Assembly (NCBI GenBank): GCA_036839715.1
Contig: DAITDU010000009.1
Coordinates: 1-55,114 of the forward strand
DNA: 55,114 bases
Source: Thermocaproicibacter sp002410755
GTDB lineage: Bacteria > Bacillota > Clostridia > Oscillospirales > Acutalibacteraceae
Direction of reading: 5' to 3'
Below are positions 34,509-43,547 of this stretch, in pieces. Each line of letters begins with the position of its first letter. The stretch's first letter is position 1. Made by a program: the position numbers and the translations under genes. The notes below the pieces were generated by a model. It saw only the letters and a program-made list of their open reading frames with translations. It did no database searches and was not told the DNA's origin.

Positions 34509-35807
34509 TTAGATAGCCTCCATCAGCTTTTCGGTTTCCTCTGCGGTAAAAGTTTCATCAACCCCCTGGGTAAGAAAAGCATTGATTTTATCAACTTTCC
34601 CCACTGCTTCATCCAGTTTCCGGTTCATGCCCGGTTTATAGGCACCAATGGAAATTAAGTCGTAGTTTTGATAATAGGTAGCCAGAAGATCCCGTATTTT
34701 AGCTGCCTGCTTTTTGTGCTGCGATGAAACAATATCATCCATCAGCCTGGAAATACTCGCGTTGATATCAATTGCCGGATAATGGTTTTGCGTCGCCAGT
34801 CTACGGGAAAGGACAATATGGCCGTCCAGGATTCCGCGTACTGTATCAGCTATCGGCTCATTTGTATCGTCACCCTCGACAAGTACGGTGTAGATTCCCG
34901 TAATGGAGCCTTTTTTGAAATTCCCGCTGCGTTCCAACAGCTTCGGAAGTTCCGCATAAATTGACGGCGTGTAGCCGCGTGCAATTGGCGGTTCCCCTGT
35001 AGAAAGCCCAATTTCTCTCTGCGCCATGGCATAGCGCGTCAGCGAATCCATCATCAGCAAAACATCTTTACCCTGATCGCGGAAATATTCAGCGACTGCT
35101 GTCGCAACCTCCGGACATTTTGCCCGGAACATAGCCGGCTGGTCAGAGGTAGCAACCACCATTACCGTACGGGCAAGTCCTTCCTTTCCGAGATCTTTTT
35201 CAATAAATTCCTTAACTTCACGGCCTCTTTCGCCCACCAGTGCGATGACATTAACATCGGACTGCACATGTTTTGCAATCATGCCCATCAGGGTGCTTTT
35301 GCCGACACCGCTTCCGGAAAAAATACCAATTCTCTGCCCTTTCCCAATGGTGAGCAGCCCGTCGATTGCCTTGACTCCGTAGCTAAGGGGTTTCGTAATG
35401 CGCGGGCGTTCCAGCGGGTTTGTGTAGCCTGCATCAGTATCATAATACTGAGCTGGATGAAAAGGCCCAAGTCCATCCATTGGGCGTCCCATGGCATCAA
35501 TGGTGCGGCCAATCAGAAAATTTCCAACCGGAACACGCAGTTTATGGCCGGTGTTTTCTACGATACTGCCAAGGCCGATTCCCTTGACATCCCCATAAGC
35601 CATTAAAAGCACATGGCCATTCTTAAAACCAACAATCTCTGTTGTAATTTTTTCCTTACCGTTTTCTCCGATTGTACAGATGTCACCAATTTTCCCAGGG
35701 ACGCCCGAAGCTTCAATCATCATTCCGGTAATGTTTTTCACTTTTCCCCGATAACTCAGCGGGTCAACTTTTGGAACAGCCTCACATGCAGCTTTTAAAT
35801 CTACCAT
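34509..35807 (-). CDS. fliI: Flagellum-specific ATPase FliI
   Basis: A 432-aa export ATPase related to the F1 beta subunit. Motifs in order: Walker A GIFSGSGVGKST, ALVGERGREVKEFIE, Walker B region VLLMMDSLTRYAMAQREIGL, and STGEPPIARGYTPS. It forms a hexamer regulated by FliH. ATG 35807 overlaps the fliH stop (TAATG); a TTG at 35819 is in frame but less likely. Confidence 0.97.
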   Translation of the reverse strand: MVDLKAACEAVPKVDPLSYRGKVKNITGMMIEASGVPGKIGDICTIGENGKEKITTEIVGFKNGHVLLMAYGDVKGIGLGSIVENTGHKLRVPVGNFLIGRTIDAMGRPMDGLGPFHPAQYYDTDAGYTNPLERPRITKPLSYGVKAIDGLLTIGKGQRIGIFSGSGVGKSTLMGMIAKHVQSDVNVIALVGERGREVKEFIEKDLGKEGLARTVMVVATSDQPAMFRAKCPEVATAVAEYFRDQGKDVLLMMDSLTRYAMAQREIGLSTGEPPIARGYTPSIYAELPKLLERSGNFKKGSITGIYTVLVEGDDTNEPIADTVRGILDGHIVLSRRLATQNHYPAIDINASISRLMDDIVSSQHKKQAAKIRDLLATYYQNYDLISIGAYKPGMNRKLDEAVGKVDKINAFLTQGVDETFTAEETEKLMEAI

Positions 35808-36655
35808 TATGCCTTGCAACTCCCTCGGTTTGCTTTTACAGTTTCATCAATGCCATGCCGGATATTTTGCAGTTGGCTTTTAACTCCGGCGTTTATAATC
35901 TGATCTGGTGTTTCAATTACACAGTCGCTGTCCTCCATTTCAGAAGATGGAATGACTTTCACATTATCAGAAATATCTTTCAGCGCCTCGGCAATATTAT
36001 TGTCTGCCTGTAAAAGTACGCTTGCAGTTTTGTTGGAAGTATAGATTCGTATCCATTCCTGCTTTCGGTACTCTTCCATAGCAGATATAATAATGGAACG
36101 CATCGTCTTGCTGTCCGTCTGCAACTCCCGTTTAAGAATGGATTTCGCCATTACAATAGCAAGGTTCTCCAAATCATCTGCGAATTTCTCCAGGATGTTT
36201 GTCTTCGACTTTTCAACGCTCTCAATCATCAGGCTCAGCTCATCGAGGCTTTTGCGGCTTTCTGCCTCAGCTTTAAGGCGACCCTGTTCCAGTCCTTCCC
36301 GGTAGCCGGCTTCCCTGCCTTCTTTGCGGCCTTCCTCCGATCCTTTTGCAAAGCCACCGGTGTAGCCCCGCTCCTTTTCTTCCTTAGATTCCCGTGCCGC
36401 TGTTTCGCGGGTTTCCCTCATCTGCCGGTCACTAAATTCCCGGGCAGAGTCCATCATCTGCTTTGCCTTCTGAAAAGCATCTTCCATAATTTCGTCTGAA
36501 GTGCAGCCTTTTCCGCTTTTCTCATCATCCATTGGAAGGGATAAAGTATTTTTTCCCTCTTTTTGCGATGTGCCTATACTCAGTTCCTGGCAGTGATAAT
36601 CAACGACTGCCGAGGCACACTGATTAAACCGAATGATTTTACTCAATGATCTCAT
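35807..36655 (-). CDS. fliH: Flagellar export ATPase regulator FliH
   Basis: A 282-aa protein that binds FliI and docks it to the C-ring. A run of G-x3-G steps (GGFAKGSEEGRKEGREAGYREG, in two overlapping parts) near residues 112-135 is the FliH hallmark. A coiled coil and the C-terminal FliI-binding domain follow. ATG 36655 sits right on the GGAGG site, so TTG 36646, nine bases after that site and giving SKIIRFNQ, may be the real start. It overlaps the end of fliG. Confidence 0.93.
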   Translation of the reverse strand: MRSLSKIIRFNQCASAVVDYHCQELSIGTSQKEGKNTLSLPMDDEKSGKGCTSDEIMEDAFQKAKQMMDSAREFSDRQMRETRETAARESKEEKERGYTGGFAKGSEEGRKEGREAGYREGLEQGRLKAEAESRKSLDELSLMIESVEKSKTNILEKFADDLENLAIVMAKSILKRELQTDSKTMRSIIISAMEEYRKQEWIRIYTSNKTASVLLQADNNIAEALKDISDNVKVIPSSEMEDSDCVIETPDQIINAGVKSQLQNIRHGIDETVKANRGSCKA

Positions 36656-37646
36656 CCTCCCCGCCCTTTGAAATCACAATCTCGCCTTCACTTTCAAGAC
36701 GGCGGATTACGCCGACAATTCTCTGCTGGGCTTCCTCAACATCTCTGAGCCGCACATTGTGCGTATACTCAAGGTCAGACTTGACAGTTGCAGCCGAGCG
36801 AGAGGACATGTTCTTGAAGATGGCATCAGAAACATCTTTATTAACATTTTTGAGAGCATAGACAAGGTCTTTGGAATCAATTTCACGCACGAAGCGCTGG
36901 ATTGACATATCGTCCAGACGGGTAATATCTTCAAACACAAACATTTTTTTGCGGATTTCTTCCGAGAGTTCAGCATCTTTGCGATTCAAATCGTCAAAGA
37001 TACTCTTTTCTGCTGCGCGGTCCATATTATTCATGATATCCGCAGCAAAATCCACCCCTCCAAATGTCGTATAATCCACATTGAACATATTGGAGAACTT
37101 GCCCGCGAGGTTATTTTCTATAATTTTGACAACATCCGGTGAAGTGCGGTCCATCGTAGCAATGCGCTGAACAACGTCTACCTGCACATCCTGCGGAAGC
37201 TCAGCAATTACAGCAGCTGCCTGGTCAGGCCTTGCATAGGACAGAATTAGTGCAATCGTCTGAGGGTGTTCGTTTTGAATGGTTGCCAAAAGGGTTTTGC
37301 TGTCTGCCCGGCGTAGAAATTCAAAGTCCTTGGAAGGCAGGGACTTAGTGACACGTTCCAGAAGGGAGGTGGCCTCTTTCGTGCCATATGCTTTTTCCAG
37401 GACATTACGCGCATATTCAACGCCGCCGTCCGTGATGACTTTCTGTGTCACACAGAGCTGGTAGAAATCGTTAAGGATTGAACCTTCCTGTTCAGAAGAA
37501 AGGCTTGGTGTCCTGGCAATCTCATAAGTAAGCTGCTCCACCTCATCTTCGCGCAGGAATTTATAAATTTGGGAAGCCGTATCGGAGCCAAGGGCAATAA
37601 TCACGGCTGCGGCTCTCTGCAACCCGGTCACTTTCTGTTCAGCCAT
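36639..37646 (-). CDS. fliG: Flagellar motor switch protein FliG
   Basis: A 335-aa C-ring protein that binds FliF and converts stator force to torque. FliG N domain (GLQRAAAVIIALGSDTASQI), middle domain with the ARMM-type EHPQTIALILSYARPDQAA, and C-terminal torque helix region (DDMSIQRFVREIDSKDLVYA) with the conserved charged residues. The start overlaps fliF by 8 nt. Confidence 0.97.
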   Translation of the reverse strand: MAEQKVTGLQRAAAVIIALGSDTASQIYKFLREDEVEQLTYEIARTPSLSSEQEGSILNDFYQLCVTQKVITDGGVEYARNVLEKAYGTKEATSLLERVTKSLPSKDFEFLRRADSKTLLATIQNEHPQTIALILSYARPDQAAAVIAELPQDVQVDVVQRIATMDRTSPDVVKIIENNLAGKFSNMFNVDYTTFGGVDFAADIMNNMDRAAEKSIFDDLNRKDAELSEEIRKKMFVFEDITRLDDMSIQRFVREIDSKDLVYALKNVNKDVSDAIFKNMSSRSAATVKSDLEYTHNVRLRDVEEAQQRIVGVIRRLESEGEIVISKGGEDEIIE

Positions 37647-39315
37647 GTTTTCCGTCGTCTCCCCTCAGCAAACTGCGGATAAGTTGAGCCGCAATTTCCG
37701 GATTTTTTGAGGAGAAATCCTGAAGCTGACTCTTAATATGCTCCTGTTCGCTGTTACCGGCACTCCGTTTCTCTTCGATGGACTTGTCATCAGGTTCCGG
37801 CCCTTTTTCTTCCGCCAGTTCTGCAACAGGCGCAGTCTCCGGCGGCATTACTGTTTCCTGCTGCAAATTTTCCATCATTGCTTTACGCCTTGCATGCCTT
37901 CTCTTGGCAGAAAAGATTATCAGTAGAAGGATCAGGACAAAGACCACACCGACTATTGCCAGAAAAAGCGGATTTTTTACAATCTGCGGAAAAGCAGATG
38001 CCTGCACCACTTGCGGTGTTGGGCTGACGGCGCTGGAAGATGCTACAGTCATGATGGCAACTTTACTCGGGTCAACGGCTGCAGCATTTGCTATTACTGC
38101 CTTAAGCTGCTGCTGGTTTGCATTTGACAGATTGTTCGTCGTAATCACGACGGCTACCGTAAGGTCATCCAATGCGGCAGCATCACTCTGGATTTGTTCT
38201 TCTACTTTGCTGACAAGGTAATCATAGGTCTTGCTGTCCTTGGCAGTAATAACATTGCCACTGATGGTAATGCCCGGGTAGGTAGGCGTCGTATCCGAAT
38301 TGCTCTGTGTGCCTGCTACTCCCCCTGCAGAAGAGCCGTCGCGTGTAACTTCATTGTTTTCTTCTGAATGGCTTACAATTCCTTTGCCGTCACTCGTTGT
38401 AGGGGTATAAGTAATGATATCCCGTATTTTCTGGTCAAGATTCATTTTGCTCTTTACGCTGACGCTGATGTGGCTGCTTCCGTACACTTTTGCGAGAAGA
38501 TCCGTAATTTTTTTCTGAATGTTATTCTCATATTGTTGTTCGATTTTCAGTTTAAACTCAGAAAGGGTAATCTGCTTGGAGCCAGTGGATGACGAATCAG
38601 AGGAAGTGGATATTTCTTCCCCCGTTGAGCTGTCAATAACTGCAACGTTGTCGGCCTTCAGATTTGGTACACTTTTGGAAATAAGCTGCTTAATCCCGTT
38701 TACCTGTTCGGAATTCATGGCTTTTCCATTCCGCAGTTTGACAGCAACAGAAGCGGTTGTAGCATTGCTGTTTTTATCATCCCACGCATAAGTATCATCT
38801 TTCGGGAGGCTTATGGTTACATAGGCAGTATCCACTGAGTCCAGTGTCTTAATAACGGCGCCAAGGCGTTCCTGAAGTGAATACTGATTGATAATCTTCA
38901 TTTCCTCATCTGTTGTCATGTTGCCAACATGAGATGTAAAAAAATTGTAGTTGGGAACTGTTTTCGGGTAGCCTTCGTTGGCAAGCTGCATCCGAACAGT
39001 ATCCTCTTTATTCTTGTCTACATAGATCGTACCATTCTCATTTTTAAAATCCGTATCCATCGTCTTCAACTTATCTGAAACCTGCTGCGCTTCATCGCTG
39101 CCAAGCCCAGAATACAGCACTGTATACTGTGTATGGTTCATAGAAAGGCTGAGGATGACAGAAAGGAGGACAACTGCACCGATGCACGCAAAAATAACAG
39201 CCTTGACTTTTTTTGTTAGTCTCCCCCACAATTCCTTAACAGGGGTAAATATTTTTTTCAGCTGGTCATTCATGAAACCGCCCGGACCGCCCTTCCCGTG
39301 TATTTCATCAGACAT
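37639..39315 (-). CDS. fliF: Flagellar MS-ring protein FliF
   Basis: A 558-aa MS-ring protein. Two membrane helices (about 40-58, KAVIFACIGAVVLLSVILSL; and near 455-478, LFLAIVGVVFVLILLLIIFSA) bracket the ring-building domains (TVLYSGLGSDEAQQVSDKLK, RMQLANEG, ALxxELxR-like STISLPKDD). The FliG-binding C terminus ends QLIRSLLRGDD. It overlaps fliE and fliG by 8 nt at each end. Confidence 0.97.
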   Translation of the reverse strand: MSDEIHGKGGPGGFMNDQLKKIFTPVKELWGRLTKKVKAVIFACIGAVVLLSVILSLSMNHTQYTVLYSGLGSDEAQQVSDKLKTMDTDFKNENGTIYVDKNKEDTVRMQLANEGYPKTVPNYNFFTSHVGNMTTDEEMKIINQYSLQERLGAVIKTLDSVDTAYVTISLPKDDTYAWDDKNSNATTASVAVKLRNGKAMNSEQVNGIKQLISKSVPNLKADNVAVIDSSTGEEISTSSDSSSTGSKQITLSEFKLKIEQQYENNIQKKITDLLAKVYGSSHISVSVKSKMNLDQKIRDIITYTPTTSDGKGIVSHSEENNEVTRDGSSAGGVAGTQSNSDTTPTYPGITISGNVITAKDSKTYDYLVSKVEEQIQSDAAALDDLTVAVVITTNNLSNANQQQLKAVIANAAAVDPSKVAIMTVASSSAVSPTPQVVQASAFPQIVKNPLFLAIVGVVFVLILLLIIFSAKRRHARRKAMMENLQQETVMPPETAPVAELAEEKGPEPDDKSIEEKRSAGNSEQEHIKSQLQDFSSKNPEIAAQLIRSLLRGDDGKHG

Positions 39316-39634
39316 TGATGTTCATGATATTCTGATAAGCGTCAAGCAGTTTGTTGCGCAGTTCAACCACCAGATCAAGCGAAAGGCTTGCTTTCTGTGA
39401 TGCGATTATAGCATCATGAAGATTATCAGACTTGCCTGTTGTCAGCTCGTAAATTTCACTGTTCAGGTTGTCATTCGTCTGCTCCGCATTGGAAACGGCA
39501 TCCTGGAACAGGGAGCGGAACGGGATTTCCGGAGATGAGGTGCTTGAAGACACGGTCTGCACCTGGTTCAGCGCCTTAATGGAATCAATCGTTTGAATTG
39601 GCTGTATCGGCTGTATTGTGTTCATTGCTGTCAC
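39308..39634 (-). CDS. fliE: Flagellar MS-ring/rod adaptor FliE
   Basis: A 108-aa protein linking the MS-ring to the rod, with the conserved C-terminal half DAIIASQKASLSLDLVVELRNKLLDAYQNIMNI in overlapping parts. It overlaps flgC by 4 nt (ATGA) and fliF by 8 nt. Confidence 0.96.
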   Translation of the reverse strand: MTAMNTIQPIQPIQTIDSIKALNQVQTVSSSTSSPEIPFRSLFQDAVSNAEQTNDNLNSEIYELTTGKSDNLHDAIIASQKASLSLDLVVELRNKLLDAYQNIMNINV

Positions 39635-40083
39635 TTTCCAATCTCAAGAGCCTTAGCGGCCATATTTTTTACAGATTCCAGCGCTGTCAGATTTGTACTG
39701 TAGGCACGGGTAACAGCCATCATATCGGTTGTCTCTTTAATCAGGTCAACATTTGGCTCCCGCACATATCCACGTGCATCAGCATCTGGGCTTGATGGAT
39801 CATATTCTGCCGGGAAAGGTGTTTTGTCCTCGACAATCGCCGTAACCTTTACGCCTTTTGGCACTACCGCCTGACTGGGCCCATTCATTTGGCTGTCCAG
39901 CATATTGCGGAAAGTCTCTGCATGATCAGCACACTGATACATCACCATTTTTCTGCGATAAGGGCCTCCCTCTGCAGTTCGCGTTGTTTCAGAATTAGCA
40001 ATGTTCTCTGAAATAACATCCATGCGCAACCTGCTTGCCGTAAGACCAGAGCCGCTAATGTCAAGGGAATGTAAAAAAGCCAT
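39631..40083 (-). CDS. flgC: Flagellar proximal rod protein FlgC
   Basis: A 150-aa rod protein. N-terminal motif SGLTASRLRMDVISENIANSETTRT, the family turn GPYRRKMVMYQ, conserved GYVREPNVDLIKETTDMM, and C-terminal helix YSTNLTALESVKNMAAKALEIGK. It follows flgB by 36 bp. Confidence 0.97.
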   Translation of the reverse strand: MAFLHSLDISGSGLTASRLRMDVISENIANSETTRTAEGGPYRRKMVMYQCADHAETFRNMLDSQMNGPSQAVVPKGVKVTAIVEDKTPFPAEYDPSSPDADARGYVREPNVDLIKETTDMMAVTRAYSTNLTALESVKNMAAKALEIGK

Positions 40084-40119
40084 TTAAAATGCCTCCCTTT
40101 ACTTTTTATATAAGGTAAT

Positions 40120-40506
40120 TTATCTTCCGGATCCGGTAATGGCAGTCTTTAGGCGGGAAAAATAATCACTCATTGTCTGGAGGGAATAGGAATAATTAAG
40201 GGATGTTCGGGACATCTCAATCATCTGCTGCTCAAGGTCAACACCATTGCCGTCGGCACGGTAGGTTTGGTCAGAATTTTCCGCCGTGAAAGGCTGTACT
40301 TTGCCAATCCTGTCAATAGTGTCCGCTTCGGTATCTTCTTTTCCCTGAACTGCATTTTCAAGCTGATTTTCAAAAGAAACATTTTTCTCCTTATACCCCG
40401 GGGTTTCAATGTTTGCCATATTGTCTGAAATAGCCTGCTGGCGGGCCCAAAGGCCATCCAGGTCCTTCTGCAGAAGGGCCGAAGGAATACTGTCCAGCCA
40501 ATTCAT
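40120..40506 (-). CDS. flgB: Flagellar proximal rod protein FlgB
   Basis: A 128-aa rod protein and first gene of the long operon. LWARQQAISDNMANIETPGYKEK is the D0 motif (in two overlapping parts); VDLEQQMIEMSRTSLNYSYS is the conserved C-terminal segment. ATG 40506 has a strong AAGGAGG upstream. The nearest good promoter is at 40778-40807, giving a leader of about 260 nt. Confidence 0.97.
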   Translation of the reverse strand: MNWLDSIPSALLQKDLDGLWARQQAISDNMANIETPGYKEKNVSFENQLENAVQGKEDTEADTIDRIGKVQPFTAENSDQTYRADGNGVDLEQQMIEMSRTSLNYSYSLQTMSDYFSRLKTAITGSGR

Positions 40507-40744
40507 GAAAAAGCCTCCTTTTTTCTATTAAGTGTAAGCTACGGTCATTTCCATTTGCGCTTAAATTTACATTTTTTATTGAGATTATGTTACATTATTG
40601 CATGATGTCGAAAAAAGTCGAACCAAATGTGATAATATGCCTCTGTGATTGTTGCCTTTTTTGTAAACATATTCCAGTACTGCATTTAGAAGATTCTTCA
40701 ATATTGATTCGACAGTAATGGACAAAATTATTTGGTAATAATTG

Positions 40745-40762
40745 GTTACATTTTAAGGTAAC
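40745..40762. repeat. Inverted repeat GTTAC-N8-GTAAC at the operon start site
   Basis: Arms GTTAC (40745-40749) and GTAAC (40758-40762) lie within about 30 bp downstream of the operon -10 box. Single GTTAC copies also occur at 40786-40790 (between -35 and -10) and at about 40589-40593. The spacing across a promoter suggests a regulator site, but no known operator was recognised. Confidence 0.45.
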
Positions 40763-40777
40763 TTTTGCTATATGGAT

Positions 40778-40807
40778 ATTATAATGTTACTGGCATAGAA
40801 AAGTCAA
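40778..40807 (-). promoter_or_regulatory. Sigma-A-type promoter of the flgB...cheD operon
   Basis: On the minus strand TTGACT (40802-40807), an 18-bp spacer, then TATAAT (40778-40783). This is the best housekeeping promoter in the gap; transcription should start near 40771 and run into flgB. This matches the Bacillus pattern in which the early flagellar operon is read by sigma-A. Confidence 0.75.
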
Positions 40808-40919
40808 CTGCTTATCATACTAATTTAGAATAATTTGTATCAAAATGACTTTTCTCTTTCTCTTAGTTCTTATTATTTTATTACTTTTGCATAGAAAAGA
40901 TTACTAAAAATTGGTAGGC

Positions 40920-40946
40920 TAAACTTTTGGGAGTTCATGCCGATAA
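40920..40946 (+). promoter_or_regulatory. Sigma-D promoter of flgM-flgN-flgK-flgL
   Basis: TAAA at 40920-40923, 15-bp spacer, GCCGATAA at 40939-40946, about 34 bp before the flgM start. FlgM would therefore be under the control of the sigma factor it inhibits. Confidence 0.9.
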
Positions 40947-40980
40947 AAATAAGTAGAAGAGTAGAGAGGTGCTCATTTAA

Positions 40981-41307
40981 ATGATTATAAAAGATGCACG
41001 TTATGACGTGAATTTTTTTGCAAATATTACCCCAACAAACGGAAGAAATAAAATTTCTAAGGCTTCAGTAGAGCCGGAAGCGGCAAATGCATCCAAGTGC
41101 AGCCCCAGCACGCGGACAGACACAATTCAGATTTCTTCTCCCCGCCCAGGGAAAGACTGTGCATGTCTGAAAAAAGTAAAAAAACAAATTATGGATGATA
41201 TCGGACGCGACGCATCCCCAGAAAAGCTTAGAAAACTAAAAAGTCGTATTGATTCCAGCAGCTACATGGTTGATGCGGATGAACTTGCCAGGATTCTTTC
41301 CGAATAG
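40981..41307 (+). CDS. flgM: Anti-sigma-D factor FlgM
   Basis: A 108-aa protein that binds SigD and is exported when the hook is finished. The N-terminal half is polar; the conserved sigma-binding C-terminal half reads DTIQISS, then KVKKQIMDDIGRDASPEKLR and SRIDSSSYMVDADELARIL. ATG 40981 has GAGGTG nine bases upstream. The order flgM-flgN-flgK-flgL is standard in Firmicutes. Confidence 0.93.
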   Translation: MIIKDARYDVNFFANITPTNGRNKISKASVEPEAANASKCSPSTRTDTIQISSPRPGKDCACLKKVKKQIMDDIGRDASPEKLRKLKSRIDSSSYMVDADELARILSE

Positions 41308-41333
41308 ACGCAATATAGAAAGGAGTCTTTGCC

Positions 41334-41816
41334 ATGCTTACCGCAGAATGTTCCGATCAGCTTCTTTGCTTTTTTCATAGTCTGAATGATTTTTACAAGA
41401 AATTTCTTAAGCTTGAGCAGGATAAGCATGCCATCCTTTTGTCCGGCAAACTGGATCAGTTGGACAATTGCATGAAGCAGGAACAGGCTTTCGTGCTGGA
41501 GGCACGCGGTCTGGAACAGAAACGTCAGTCCCTCCTAAAAAAAGCAGGGGCCGGGGAGCACTCTTTCCATGAGTTGATTTCCCAGACTGAACCTTCGCGC
41601 CAGTCAGCCATGCAGAAAGTTTATGGCGATCTTTCCTCCGTTTTGGCGGATGTCCAGCAGGTCAATCAAAAATGCAATGAACTGGCACGCATCAAGTTGG
41701 GGTATGTCTCCCATGTTCTTTCCAAAATGGAAAATCAGCCGGAGCTAAAGCAGATCTACGGAAAGGATTCCCATCTGTCAGGGAATCCGGAAAGAACATT
41801 TTCAAGGAAAGTGTAA
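41334..41816 (+). CDS. flgN: Flagellar export chaperone FlgN
   Basis: A 160-aa mainly helical protein that binds FlgK and FlgL before export. Typical FlgN features: a long N-terminal helix with LLSGKLDQLDNCMKQEQAFV and the segment QRQSLLKKAG. AGAAAGGAG precedes the ATG. Position between flgM and flgK supports the call. Confidence 0.9.
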   Translation: MLTAECSDQLLCFFHSLNDFYKKFLKLEQDKHAILLSGKLDQLDNCMKQEQAFVLEARGLEQKRQSLLKKAGAGEHSFHELISQTEPSRQSAMQKVYGDLSSVLADVQQVNQKCNELARIKLGYVSHVLSKMENQPELKQIYGKDSHLSGNPERTFSRKV

Positions 41817-41867
41817 AGCATTGTCAAAGATAAAGTTAAGTTTTTAAAGTGGAGGCACCAGAATAAA

Positions 41868-43541
41868 ATGAGTTCCACATTTGATGGATTACGGATAGCG
41901 CGGAGTGGAGTTCAGGCTAGCCGTGACAACCTGAATATTACCGGTCAGAACATTACGAACAGTGAAACAGAAGGCTACACCAGGCAACGGGTGGATCAGT
42001 CCTCCCTTTCTCCATCTGAATATGGTGGCTTTTGGGCCTCTACCGGTGCCACATGCGGCGACGGCGTCAGAGCCAAGGGTGTCACCCAGTTACGCGACAC
42101 ATTTCTGGATGGGGAGTACCGTACACAAAATGCAAAAGATGGTGAAAGTTCCGATATTCTAAATGCTCTGTATGACATGGAGAATATTTTCACTTCCACT
42201 ACGACAGCAGACTCCTCTTCCAATTCTTCTGCTATTAATGTGCTCAACAACGAATTTGGGAAACTGGTTTCCATCCTCGAATCTTACACCAATAAGAATG
42301 CTTCAGAAAGCAACGTCCGTGAAGAAACGAAATTGCTCGCATCAGACCTTAACAGCGCAGCAACCGCTCTTAATACCATCCGGGAGCATCAGTATTCAAA
42401 TTTTTCCGAAAACAGTGTGGACAATGTGAATGGCTTCATGAAAAATATTGCCGCACTGAACCAGCGCATCAAGGCTGCTGAAGTAGCAGGCTCCCCGGTT
42501 CTTGAATTAAAAGACCAGCGCAATTTAATGTTGGATAAGCTTTCCAAATATGTTGGGATTCATGTAGAATATACGCGGCAAGATGCAGGCGCAGGCCAAA
42601 AAGTTGACAACCTGTCTGTCTCTCTGGCTGACAAGGATGGAAATTCCTTAAAGCCGCCCTTCACCTTGATTGACGGCAATCAATTCGCCAATTTTACCGT
42701 TACGCGAGACGGCAACAATGAATCCGGAGCTGCCTCGACCAAGCCTTTTGATATTACTCATGTGCGCCTTTCCGGACTTTCTTCAGACAGCGGAAAGACT
42801 TTCGGTGCGGACTCCGGCCTAAAGAACAGCGATATCAAATCCGGCAGTTTTTCTGGCTACCTAAAACTGCTGAATGAAAGCGGCGAATATGACACAGCCG
42901 CAGGCAATATTACCACAACTGCCCGCGGCATCGGGTTTTATTCCCAACTTCTCGATACGATTTCCCAGAGTTTTGCAAGGATGCTTAATCAGGACAACAT
43001 CACAGAGAAGGGGGAGCAGCACGGCCTGCTCGGCGGCTATGATGTCAATGGAGACGAGTCTTTTGACCTAAAGGACATTACTGCCGAAAATATCCACATC
43101 GCTTCGACATGGACCGACGGCTGGCTGGTAAAAAGCAAGAATCCAGGGACTGGTAAGGATGATAATACCAATGCTTCCTATTCAAATATAATAAATATAA
43201 TTAGCGACTTAAAAGACAAACCAGTAACTTTAAACACCAATCTTGATGGAAAATCGGGTGTCACCATCTTGCATGACACACTGCAAAAAGGTTTTGCGGG
43301 TGTTGCCACTATGCTTGGGGAAGACGCAAACAGCATGCAGGTTGCCGATACGACGAATTCTCAACTCCTAAACAATATTCATAATGACCGTCAGTCTGTT
43401 TCTTCCGTTAGCCTTGACGACGAAGCTGTCAGCATTATACAATTCAGTCAGTCACTCAATGCTTCTTCCCGCTTTATGACGGCGGTCGATGAATGTCTGC
43501 AAACAATTATTAACAATATGGGCCTTACTGGCAGGGGGTAA
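41868..43541 (+). CDS. flgK: Flagellar hook-filament junction protein FlgK (HAP1)
   Basis: A 557-aa junction protein. N-terminal D0/D1 FDGLRIARSGVQASRDNLNI with TGQNITNSETEGYTRQRVD; central AALNQRIKAAEVAGSPVLEL and LKDQRNLMLDKLSKYVGI; C-terminal VSLDDEAVSIIQFSQSLNASSRF. The middle has a variable insert. GGAGG precedes ATG 41868, and flgL follows by 6 bp. Confidence 0.96.
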   Translation: MSSTFDGLRIARSGVQASRDNLNITGQNITNSETEGYTRQRVDQSSLSPSEYGGFWASTGATCGDGVRAKGVTQLRDTFLDGEYRTQNAKDGESSDILNALYDMENIFTSTTTADSSSNSSAINVLNNEFGKLVSILESYTNKNASESNVREETKLLASDLNSAATALNTIREHQYSNFSENSVDNVNGFMKNIAALNQRIKAAEVAGSPVLELKDQRNLMLDKLSKYVGIHVEYTRQDAGAGQKVDNLSVSLADKDGNSLKPPFTLIDGNQFANFTVTRDGNNESGAASTKPFDITHVRLSGLSSDSGKTFGADSGLKNSDIKSGSFSGYLKLLNESGEYDTAAGNITTTARGIGFYSQLLDTISQSFARMLNQDNITEKGEQHGLLGGYDVNGDESFDLKDITAENIHIASTWTDGWLVKSKNPGTGKDDNTNASYSNIINIISDLKDKPVTLNTNLDGKSGVTILHDTLQKGFAGVATMLGEDANSMQVADTTNSQLLNNIHNDRQSVSSVSLDDEAVSIIQFSQSLNASSRFMTAVDECLQTIINNMGLTGRG

Positions 43542-43547
43542 TACAGT

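Larger units (their letters stand above)
40507..40980. other. Divergent control region between flgB and flgM
   Basis: 474 bp, clearly richer in A+T than its neighbours, with no credible gene. It holds a sigma-A-type promoter for the minus-strand flagellar operon, an inverted repeat at its start site, a sigma-D promoter for flgM on the plus strand, and a second, weaker minus-strand promoter-like pair (TCGACA at 40606-40611, N16, CATAAT at 40584-40589). A short direct repeat GTCGAA also occurs twice near 40607-40622. Confidence 0.75.

Noticed and set aside
40584..40611. TCGACA-N16-CATAAT as the main flgB promoter
   Set aside because: Closer to flgB but clearly poorer than TTGACT-N18-TATAAT at 40778-40807; it could be a secondary start.
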